Assembly: GCA_913052485.1 (NCBI GenBank)
Contig: CAJXDN010000002.1
Location: forward strand, 1 to 64,000
From: an uncultured Flammeovirgaceae bacterium
Lineage (GTDB): Bacteria; Bacteroidota; Bacteroidia; Cytophagales; MED-G16
Reading direction: 5' to 3'
Length of the DNA stretch: 64,000 nt
The notes beneath the pieces were generated by a model, which saw only the letters and a program-made list of their open reading frames with translations, did not search any database and was not told the origin of the DNA. The position numbers and the translations under genes were made by a program. Below are positions 56,208 through 64,000 of the stretch, in pieces. The first letter of the stretch is position 1. The number at the start of each line of letters is the position of its first letter.

Positions 56208-58724
56208 ATGAAAAACTTGATTTTAGTCATATTTCTAATATTAACATTTAATTCTTTATCTCAGGATAGATCACAATGGAGCAGGAGTTCTTCAGGTCAA
56301 AACTTACAAGTTCCAAAAATGTCTCTTAAGGGAAGACTAATTGATAATGAAACTGGAGAAGGACTGTCTTACGCAACTATTTCAATAAATACCGTCGACT
56401 CAATCTTAGTATCTGGAGGTATATCAGATGATAACGGTAAATTCAAGATAGATATTGATCCAAGAAAAATGTTTGAGAAAATTAGATCAGAGAGAGATAA
56501 GAATTATAGAGGACTTGGAATGTCACTAAGAGCAGAAGTAACTTATATTGGCTACAAAATAAAATACATTGAGTTACCATTCACAAAGGATAAAAGGGAG
56601 ATCGATCTGAAAAATATTGAATTAAAATCAGATGCAACATCTCTCAATGAAGTAACAGTGAGGGCAGAAAAAAGCAGTCTTGAACTTAAGTTAGACAAAA
56701 GAGTTTTCAACGTAGGTAAAGATTTGAGTAATAAAGGGGGAACAGCTGAAGAAATTTTAGAGAATATACCATCTATTGACTTGGACATTGAGGGAAATGT
56801 TAGTCTAAGAGGATCACAGAGCGTAAGAATCCTTGTAGATGGAAAACCTGCAAGTATGATGGGATTAGATGGGCCAAATGCTTTTAAGCAATTACAAGGA
56901 AGTGAGATAGATAAAGTAGAAATTATTACAAATCCCTCTTCAAGGTACAGTGCAGAAGGGTCATCTGGAATACTTAATATAATTTTAAAAAAAGAAAGAT
57001 TGAAAGGTCTAAATGGGTCAATAAATTTGAACACTGGATATCCTACTCAAAATGGTATTTCAACTAATTTTAATTACAGGAAGTCTAAGTTCTCAGTATT
57101 TGCATCATTAAGTGCAAATCAAAGAGAGACAAATGGTGGTGGATTTAGTAATTCAGATTTTTTTCTATCCGATACAACTTATTCATCATACATCGAAAGA
57201 GACAATCTAAATAACAGTTTATCATTTGGAGGCAGAGCTGGTTTTTCATTTTTTCCTAATATAAATAATATTTTTACTTTTTCAGTTGGCTCAAGGTTTA
57301 GTGATAGAAACTCTGAAGAAAATAATAGTTACATAGATTTTGATATTGCAGAAAATGAAATCGCAAGAAGTAACAGGATAGAAAATTCAGAGGATTTAAG
57401 CAACAACTTAAGTTATAGTTTTTCTTATACAAAAAACTTCAAAGAGAGAGGTCACAATTTAAAGTTTGACTTATCGTGGAGTGATAATAATTCTGAAAAT
57501 AACAGTAATTATAATGAGTCAAGATTAATACAAAGATCATTTCAAGAGGGTTCAAGATATGATCAAAGTATAAGAGTTGACTATAATCATCCCTTTAACG
57601 AAAATAAAGGGAAAATTGAGTTAGGCTATAAGAGAGATTATGATAGAATGTCAAGTATTTATTATGCAGAGCAATTGTTTGATAATGTCTGGCAAAATAT
57701 ACCTCCATCGAATGAATATAATTATTACCAGGATGTTAATGCGTTATATCTTCAAGCTGGAAATAAAACAGGCAACCTGTCTTATCAATTAGGTATTAGA
57801 TTTGAAGATACTGATTTCTATGCGAATATGGAGAGTGACAATAAGGAAACTAATTTAAGATATTCAAATTGGTTCCCTTCTGCATTTATAACTTATGAGT
57901 TGTCAAAAAGTAGCTCCTTCCAGCTCAGTTACAGTAAGAGACTAAGGAGACCAAGGTTTTGGGATTTAAATCCATTTTGGGGTTTAAGTGATGGGAGGTT
58001 TAATTGGGAGGGAAATCCATTCCTTGAACCAGAACTTACCGATTCTTATGAGTTAGGTTATCTTAAAGAATTTAAGTCAGGTAACATTTACATTGGAACA
58101 TACTATAGACATACTGAAGATGAGATTGAAAGAATTTTTGATGTAAATGATGCAGGATATTCTGTTTTCAAACCTATTAACCTAGGTTATACAAATGCAT
58201 ATGGCATAGAAATTAATGGATCAATTGAGTTTACAAAAAGATTCAGGACAACAGGCTCTTTTAATTTTTTTAACTCTGAGACAGAAGGAGATTATAAAAA
58301 TCAAAACTTCTACTCAAGATCCTACAGCTGGAGAACTCGACTAAGTAATAATATCAAAATGTTTGATGATAAATTAGAAGGTCAAGTTACATTCGATTAC
58401 AGAGGACCATCAGATTCGCCCCAGGGTAAAAATCTATCTTCCTACGGCATTGATTTAAGTTTATCTAAGGATATATTTAAAAATAAGAGAGGGACAATTA
58501 GCCTAACAGTGAGAGATTTAACTAAGAGTAGACTCAGAAGATACGAAAGAGGAGGTAAAGCCGGAGACAATTACTTTACTGTGGGTGAATTTGCGTGGAG
58601 GAGAACACAAGAGTTTAGATTATCACTGCAGTATCGGATTAATCAAAATAAAAGGAGAGGTGGACAAAGAGGTAATTATGATCCATCAGAGTTCCAGGGT
58701 GGAAGCGGTATATTTGGAAATTAG
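56208..58724 (+). CDS. TonB-dependent receptor/outer membrane beta-barrel protein with carboxypeptidase-regulatory-like domain
   Basis: Signal peptide; LKGRLIDNETGEGLSYATISI; plug NEVTVRAEKSSLELKLDKRVFNVGKD..LENIPSIDLDIEGNVSLRGSQSVRILVDGKP; beta-barrel C-terminus. Confidence 0.93.
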   Translation: MKNLILVIFLILTFNSLSQDRSQWSRSSSGQNLQVPKMSLKGRLIDNETGEGLSYATISINTVDSILVSGGISDDNGKFKIDIDPRKMFEKIRSERDKNYRGLGMSLRAEVTYIGYKIKYIELPFTKDKREIDLKNIELKSDATSLNEVTVRAEKSSLELKLDKRVFNVGKDLSNKGGTAEEILENIPSIDLDIEGNVSLRGSQSVRILVDGKPASMMGLDGPNAFKQLQGSEIDKVEIITNPSSRYSAEGSSGILNIILKKERLKGLNGSINLNTGYPTQNGISTNFNYRKSKFSVFASLSANQRETNGGGFSNSDFFLSDTTYSSYIERDNLNNSLSFGGRAGFSFFPNINNIFTFSVGSRFSDRNSEENNSYIDFDIAENEIARSNRIENSEDLSNNLSYSFSYTKNFKERGHNLKFDLSWSDNNSENNSNYNESRLIQRSFQEGSRYDQSIRVDYNHPFNENKGKIELGYKRDYDRMSSIYYAEQLFDNVWQNIPPSNEYNYYQDVNALYLQAGNKTGNLSYQLGIRFEDTDFYANMESDNKETNLRYSNWFPSAFITYELSKSSSFQLSYSKRLRRPRFWDLNPFWGLSDGRFNWEGNPFLEPELTDSYELGYLKEFKSGNIYIGTYYRHTEDEIERIFDVNDAGYSVFKPINLGYTNAYGIEINGSIEFTKRFRTTGSFNFFNSETEGDYKNQNFYSRSYSWRTRLSNNIKMFDDKLEGQVTFDYRGPSDSPQGKNLSSYGIDLSLSKDIFKNKRGTISLTVRDLTKSRLRRYERGGKAGDNYFTVGEFAWRRTQEFRLSLQYRINQNKRRGGQRGNYDPSEFQGGSGIFGN

Positions 58725-58762
58725 ATCTAAAAAAAATAATTTTATACGATAACAGTATAAAT

Positions 58763-59350
58763 TTGTATTTTTCAAAACTTCAAAGATTTATTTTAAAACA
58801 CTCATTAATTAATATAAATAATGAGAATCTTACTTTATATTCAGATGGTATTGAAAAGTTCACGCCAAAAAAAGAGGATAATATAGACCTTATAAATTCA
58901 ACAATCGATGATCTTCTACATATAAAAAAGAAATCGGAGGAGAACATAAAAAATGAGTTCAGAACTAAATTTGGATATATTGAGCCTGATTCTAATTCTA
59001 ATGCACATATATATTTCTACGAGCCTATTATATATTTTTTCAGGATAAGACCTAAAGAAACATTTATTAAACAAAACTCATCTATGCTTGAAAACTCAAG
59101 TGAAATAAGAAAGAATTTTGAAATAAAAAAAAGAAAATATATTAGAGAAGACGGAAACCACAAAAGAGGAGTGATAAGAGGAGAATGTAAATATCTTAAA
59201 AGATCAAAAGCCTCGTTAAGTAGGTCCTTTTCTACTTTATTAGGAAAAAAATTAATAAGAAAAATTTCTTTAGTTGATTATGATAACAGAGAAATTGGAA
59301 TAGGTTTCAACTTGACTAAAAAAGGTAAAAAAATAATAAATGAAATTTAA
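58763..59350 (+). CDS. Unknown protein with possible C-terminal winged-helix (MarR-like); start uncertain (TTG)
   Basis: SKASLSRSFSTLLGKKLIRKISLVDYDNREIGIGFNLTKKGKKIINEI resembles wHTH recognition helix/wing pattern. Confidence 0.5.
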   Translation: MYFSKLQRFILKHSLININNENLTLYSDGIEKFTPKKEDNIDLINSTIDDLLHIKKKSEENIKNEFRTKFGYIEPDSNSNAHIYFYEPIIYFFRIRPKETFIKQNSSMLENSSEIRKNFEIKKRKYIREDGNHKRGVIRGECKYLKRSKASLSRSFSTLLGKKLIRKISLVDYDNREIGIGFNLTKKGKKIINEI

Positions 59351-60386
59351 TATATTCATCTTAATTATAACTTTCTTACAAATATCATGTGATAATAAAA
59401 ATCAAAATCAATCAGCAAGGATTAAATTAGAAACAAGAATTTCATCCCCATTAAGTAACTCTATTATCAGAGATACAGATTCAATAAAAATTGAGGTAAA
59501 AAGTAACACTGAAAAAATTTTAAAATCAAGACTAATTATAAATCTTGATACATTTTATTTTAATGACAAAATATCTATTGCTTCGAATAGATTAGGAAAA
59601 TATGGTAAACAAAAAATAGTAGTTCAAAATGAATTGAAGAATAAAAAAGATGAGACTTTACATAAAACATTTTATTTATATCCAAGTCAAAAACCAAAGG
59701 AATTAGAATATGAGATAATTAAAATAATTCCACATGATAAAAATTCATATACTCAGGGACTTTTGATTGACAAAGAGAATATAATAGAAAGTTCAGGTCA
59801 ATATGGTAAATCATTTATAAGGAAGAGTAAATTATATGGTAATCAAGTTATCAATCAAGTAGATATTGATGATAATTTTTTTGCAGAAGGAATTTCAATA
59901 TATAATAACAAACTCTATATGTTGACCTGGAAGAGCAATAAAGGACTTATATATGATCTAGATTCATTTAAAAAAATTGGAGATTTTGAATATCAGACAG
60001 AGGGATGGGGGTTATCAACTTATGAAGATAAATTATTGATGAGTGATGGAACAGAAAAAATATATTTTAGGGATCCAGAAAGTTTTAAAATTTTAAATAT
60101 GATTGAAGTGTATGATGATAATGGTAAAATAGAAAACATAAATGAACTTGAAATTATAAATGGAAAATTATTTTGTAATGTTTATGGAGAAGATATTATT
60201 CTTATTATTGACTTAAAAACTGGAAGAGTTGAGAGTAAAATAAATCTTGAAAACTTATTTACAAGAAAAAATTATAATAATAAGATAGATGTATTAAATG
60301 GTATTGCCTATAATAAAATAAATAATTCTATAATTGTAACTGGAAAATGGTGGCCATCAATGTACGAAATAAAAATTATAAATTAA
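59340..60386 (+). CDS. Glutaminyl-peptide cyclotransferase (plant/bacterial-type beta-propeller)
   Basis: Lipobox LQISCDNK; EIIKIIPHDKNSYTQGLLID...ESSGQYGKSFIRK; FFAEGISIYNNKLYMLTWKSNKGLIYD; LNGIAYN. Confidence 0.9.
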   Translation: MKFNIFILIITFLQISCDNKNQNQSARIKLETRISSPLSNSIIRDTDSIKIEVKSNTEKILKSRLIINLDTFYFNDKISIASNRLGKYGKQKIVVQNELKNKKDETLHKTFYLYPSQKPKELEYEIIKIIPHDKNSYTQGLLIDKENIIESSGQYGKSFIRKSKLYGNQVINQVDIDDNFFAEGISIYNNKLYMLTWKSNKGLIYDLDSFKKIGDFEYQTEGWGLSTYEDKLLMSDGTEKIYFRDPESFKILNMIEVYDDNGKIENINELEIINGKLFCNVYGEDIILIIDLKTGRVESKINLENLFTRKNYNNKIDVLNGIAYNKINNSIIVTGKWWPSMYEIKIIN

Positions 60387-60391
60387 CTATT

Positions 60392-60691
60392 ATGAATATA
60401 AATGAAATAACTAATAGAGTTAAAGAGCTTTCAAAAGAAAGTTCAGGAAAAATTGAATCCAAAATAAAATTCAAACTGACAGATGGATGTATTTTTATAG
60501 ACGATACAGTAGAACCAACACTTATTAATAATGAGGATAGTGAAGCGCACTGTACAATAATTATTAATAACTCAGATTTAGTTAAACTATTAGATAAGGA
60601 AATGGATTCTATGCAAGCATTTATGAGCGGGAAAATGAAAATTGAGGGAGAGATGACAGTAGCTATGAAACTGTCTTCAATTTTTGGATAA
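60392..60691 (+). CDS. SCP2 sterol-binding domain protein
   Basis: MNINEITNRVKEL...CTIIINNSDLVKLLDKEMDSMQAFMSGKMKIEGEMTVAMKLSSIF; ATG 60392 preferred over track start 60347. Confidence 0.85.
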   Translation: MNINEITNRVKELSKESSGKIESKIKFKLTDGCIFIDDTVEPTLINNEDSEAHCTIIINNSDLVKLLDKEMDSMQAFMSGKMKIEGEMTVAMKLSSIFG

Positions 60692-60702
60692 AAGATATTC
60701 AG

Positions 60703-60788
60703 TGCGCATGAGAAGAGTCGAACTTCCACGACTAATTAAAGTCACTAGGCCCTCAACCTAGCGCGTCTACCAATTCCGCCACATGCGC
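60703..60788 (-). tRNA. tRNA-Leu(GAG)
   Basis: Reverse complement GCGCATGTGGCGGAATTGGTAGACGCGCTAGGTTGAGGGCCTAGTG...GTGGAAGTTCGACTCTTCTCATGCGCA; GAG anticodon, long variable arm; CCA not encoded. Confidence 0.95.
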
Positions 60789-60796
60789 TTTATAAT

Positions 60797-61495
60797 TTAC
60801 TTTCTTCTTTTTGTCCAAATTTCGTATTTAGGGTCTCCCTTGGAACTAAAACCTCTATGATGCCAATCTCCCTCCTTGATTTCGAAATCAAACTCTAGAG
60901 ATTTTCCAACCGTCTCTTTATCTCTCGAAAAGAATTCAATATTCTCAACATACTTCCCATTTTTGGTTGAATATGTGCCACCACCAGAACCATAAAAACC
61001 TTTCTTAGAAATATCATAAGCAATCCATTGAAATCTATTTCCAGCTAATATCTTCATAGTCTTTCTCGGCTTATTTACATCTCTCATCCTCATTTCACCT
61101 CTTCTTTCAATACCACTCATCAACCAAGAACCACTTAACTGAGATTTTTCTATATTTTTTGAGAAGATTTTATCATCAATTTTAAGATATTCTTTACCAT
61201 TAATAGCTTCAATATTTACATTAGAATAAAAAAGTGTATCCCCTACTAATGAGGAATCCAATGAATTATATTCTAGTAATTCATAGTAGCCATTATCAGT
61301 TGAAAATATCCCACCGGAAGTACTTATGAAAATATTATTATTATCATATCTAACAACTGTAAAAAATTTGTCAGAATAGATTCTTAACTCAAAATCATCA
61401 TCAGACTCTAAAACCCAAGATGTGTTCTGGATATCACTTGAAAAAAAATTATTTATATTAAGAAAAATAAATATTAAAAGACTATGCATTATCAT
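60797..61495 (-). CDS. Membrane or secreted protein, unknown function
   Basis: N-terminal signal-like segment; internally similar halves (DIQNTSWVLE.. / SQLSGSWLMSG..); follows dnaN. Confidence 0.6.
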   Translation of the reverse strand: MIMHSLLIFIFLNINNFFSSDIQNTSWVLESDDDFELRIYSDKFFTVVRYDNNNIFISTSGGIFSTDNGYYELLEYNSLDSSLVGDTLFYSNVNIEAINGKEYLKIDDKIFSKNIEKSQLSGSWLMSGIERRGEMRMRDVNKPRKTMKILAGNRFQWIAYDISKKGFYGSGGGTYSTKNGKYVENIEFFSRDKETVGKSLEFDFEIKEGDWHHRGFSSKGDPKYEIWTKRRK

Positions 61496-62612
61496 TTAAC
61501 ATAACTGGCATAACTAACATAGTGATATCTTCATTTTCACTCATATTATCAGGCATAATTAATCCAGCTCTATTTGGCTCAGATAATTTAAAACGGACTT
61601 TATCAGACTCAATATTTGATAACATTTCTATTAAAAATTTTGCATTAAATCCTATTTCAATATTATCTCCATCATGCTCACATGAAATTCTTTCGTTAGC
61701 CTCATTAGAAAAATCTAGATCTTCAGCAGATATTAAAATCTCAGATCCAGAAATTTTAAATCTTACTTGATTAGTTGTTTTGTTTGCGTATATAGAAATT
61801 CTTTTTAGTGAACCTAAGATTTCTGACCTATCCAAAATAACTATATTAGAGTTATCATTAGGAATTACATTATCATAATCAGGGTATCTTTCATCAATAA
61901 GTCTACAAACCATCCTAACATTTTCAAATGAGAAGAAAGCATTTGAAGCATTGAATTCAAGATTAATATCTATTGACTTATCTGTGGGAATAACTGATTT
62001 TAATAAATTTAAAGATTTTCTAGGAATAATCATGTCATGATCAACTTCATCACCTTTAATATCTGTTCTGATATACTTAACTAACCTGTGACCATCAGTC
62101 GACACGAATGTACCTGAACTATTTGATAATTTGAAGAATATTCCGGTCATTGCAGGCCTTAAGTCATCGGTACTAGTAGAAAAAATTGTATTTGATATAG
62201 CTGAATTAAGAATACCAGAATCAATGGCAGATGAAAAACCATCGTTTAATGTTGGTGCTTTGGGAAAATCAGCAGAATTTTCTCCTGCAAGTTTATACTT
62301 TCCATTATCAGAGTTTATTTCAATATTATAATTTTGGTCATCGATAGAAAAAGTTACTGGTTGCTCTGGTAAATTTTTAAGCGTTTCTATAAGTATTTTT
62401 GCAGGGATAGCAACACTTCCATCCTCTTTAGATTCTACCTGCAATTCAACAATTACTGAGGTCTGTAGGTCAGAGGCCGTAATCAATAAATTTCCGCTTT
62501 CAATTTCAAATAAAACATTTTCAAGAATTGGGACAACAGGGTTCGAGGTTATTACACCACTTATTGCATTTAAATTTTTTAGTAGGTAGGAAGAAGAGAC
62601 AATAAAATTCAT
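61482..62612 (-). CDS. dnaN: DNA polymerase III beta sliding clamp
   Basis: MNFIVSSSYLLKNLNAISGVITSNPVVPILENVLFEI, SDLQTSVIVEL, FVSTDGHRLVKY, DNMSENEDITMLVMPVMLN. Confidence 0.96.
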   Translation of the reverse strand: MNFIVSSSYLLKNLNAISGVITSNPVVPILENVLFEIESGNLLITASDLQTSVIVELQVESKEDGSVAIPAKILIETLKNLPEQPVTFSIDDQNYNIEINSDNGKYKLAGENSADFPKAPTLNDGFSSAIDSGILNSAISNTIFSTSTDDLRPAMTGIFFKLSNSSGTFVSTDGHRLVKYIRTDIKGDEVDHDMIIPRKSLNLLKSVIPTDKSIDINLEFNASNAFFSFENVRMVCRLIDERYPDYDNVIPNDNSNIVILDRSEILGSLKRISIYANKTTNQVRFKISGSEILISAEDLDFSNEANERISCEHDGDNIEIGFNAKFLIEMLSNIESDKVRFKLSEPNRAGLIMPDNMSENEDITMLVMPVMLNDNA

Positions 62613-62651
62613 TTCAATAAAATTTAGTGAAAGTAAATTTATAAATAATAA

Positions 62652-64000
62652 TTAATCTTCCTCAGTAAAATCTAGAGTTTTACTCTGGTCATTTTCAGAT
62701 GACTCGTTATCCAAATTAATATTTTTTCTTTTATATGCAGGAATTGCAAGTTTTTGTTCATGGGTATCCTGACTAAAACTTTTATTTTTATGACTATAAA
62801 TCCTTTTATTCCTTTTCTCTATATATTCATTCTTTTTGACCGAGGAGTCATCGTATTCAAATGGATCAGTAGAATCTAATTCTTCGATAACTACTTCATG
62901 ACTTTTATCATTGGTCTCTTCATTTTCATAGATTTGATCAATATTATCTTCATATTCCTTGTAGTCATCTTCAATATCATGCACAATCTCCTCCTTAGGT
63001 TCTTCATCTCTTTGAATAAATTCAATATTATCATTAAATAAATTAGTTTGGTTCTCATTGCTTTCTAATTCATTATTCTTATTGATATTATAATGATCAA
63101 CAACTGAATCAAAGCCAGTTGCAATTATTGTTACTCTAACCATATCATCTAATTCTCCATCAATCGCTGTTCCGAAGATGATTTCAACGTCATCTGAAGA
63201 TGATTCATTTACTAATTTTGTAATTGTATTAAGCTCAATAGTAGTTAACTCATTATCTCCACCTCCTGAAACTATATTTAAAAGAATTTTTTTTGCGCCT
63301 TCTATACTTCTATCATTTAACAGAGGAGAGTTTATTGCATTTTCAATAGCATTTTTTGCCCTATCTTCTCCAGATGATTCTGCAGAACCTAATACAGATG
63401 TACCTGCATTTTTCATAACTGTCTTCACATCTTCAAAATCAACATTTATTTGCCCAGGCACAGTTACAATTTCTGCAATACATTTAGCACTTGTAGCTAT
63501 AATATCATCTGCTTTCTCGAAAGCTTTAGACTGGCTTAAATCTCCATAAATCTCTATCAGCCTCTGATTTAAAATTGTTATTACACTATCACAACCTTCT
63601 TTAAGTTGATCCACTCCTACTAGAGCTTTATCCATTTTAGATTTACCTTCAAACTCGAAAGGCAATGTAACAATCCCAACAGTTAAAATATTTAATTCTT
63701 TAGCAATTTGAGCAATTACGGGAGCTGCACCTGTTCCCGTTCCTCCTCCCATTCCTGCTGTTATGAATAACATTTTTGTGCCATCATTTCTCAGCATCTC
63801 CCTGATTTCATGACTACTTTCAAGTGCCGCCTCTCTACCTTTATCGGGATTTGCCCCCGCTCCAAGTCCTTTTGTAAGCTCCATACCAATTTGAAGCTGA
63901 TTTTTAACATTGGAAGAGTGAAGTGCTTGGATATCAGTATTACAAATAATAAACTCAACATTTCTAATTCCTATTGAGTTCATATAATTTACTGCATTAC
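62652..64000 (-). CDS. ftsZ: Cell division protein FtsZ (N-terminus beyond window)
   Basis: NAVNYMNSIGIRNVEFIICNTDIQAL (frame continues past track start to window edge), FITAGMGGGTGTGAAPVIA, VDFEDVKTVM, conserved tail LAIPAYKRK. Confidence 0.97.
   Translation of the reverse strand, partial: NAVNYMNSIGIRNVEFIICNTDIQALHSSNVKNQLQIGMELTKGLGAGANPDKGREAALESSHEIREMLRNDGTKMLFITAGMGGGTGTGAAPVIAQIAKELNILTVGIVTLPFEFEGKSKMDKALVGVDQLKEGCDSVITILNQRLIEIYGDLSQSKAFEKADDIIATSAKCIAEIVTVPGQINVDFEDVKTVMKNAGTSVLGSAESSGEDRAKNAIENAINSPLLNDRSIEGAKKILLNIVSGGGDNELTTIELNTITKLVNESSSDDVEIIFGTAIDGELDDMVRVTIIATGFDSVVDHYNINKNNELESNENQTNLFNDNIEFIQRDEEPKEEIVHDIEDDYKEYEDNIDQIYENEETNDKSHEVVIEELDSTDPFEYDDSSVKKNEYIEKRNKRIYSHKNKSFSQDTHEQKLAIPAYKRKNINLDNESSENDQSKTLDFTEED

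Noticed and set aside
56552-57034. Minus-strand 160-aa ORF
   Set aside because: Lies inside the well-supported TonB receptor gene; shadow ORF composition.
63178-63549. Plus-strand ORF antisense to ftsZ; similarly 61522-61770, 62131-62331 antisense to dnaN
   Set aside because: Overlap highly conserved housekeeping genes, no motifs.

Overview
64-kb AT-rich, densely packed chromosomal segment from a bacterium of the Bacteroidota, most likely a marine-type Flavobacteriales. Supporting evidence: PorQ (type IX secretion), OstA-like/BamD/Rpb6-omega/DUF4835/FabI gene order, DUF4920, the long Bacteroidota-type amidophosphoribosyltransferase, lipoprotein signals of S-C type, and no Shine-Dalgarno motifs. 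About 13.4-64 kb is core: apt, purC, ribE, alaS, ppk, mdh, tilS, bamD, fabI, ispE, thiL, purF-like, dnaA, dxr, rseP, porQ, hslU, pyrR/pyrB, dnaN, ftsZ, plus tRNA-Ser(GCT) and tRNA-Leu(GAG). About 1-13.4 kb is accessory: partial CrtI-type desaturase at the left edge (absent from the ORF track because it runs off the window), a DUF285-repeat lipoprotein, a cupredoxin, tandem DoxX-like proteins, a run of very small ORFs including an unlisted 22-aa peptide with 9 Cys, a divergent GH10-like protein, an OmpA protein with a large insertion, and an HDAC-like/PHB-depolymerase-like pair. I see no CRISPR array, prophage, transposase, rRNA or obvious defence system, and no clear new multi-gene system. The best candidates for something undescribed are the microprotein run at 4.6-6.5 kb and the OmpA-domain insertion. 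All product names come from reading motifs by eye; no database search was run.
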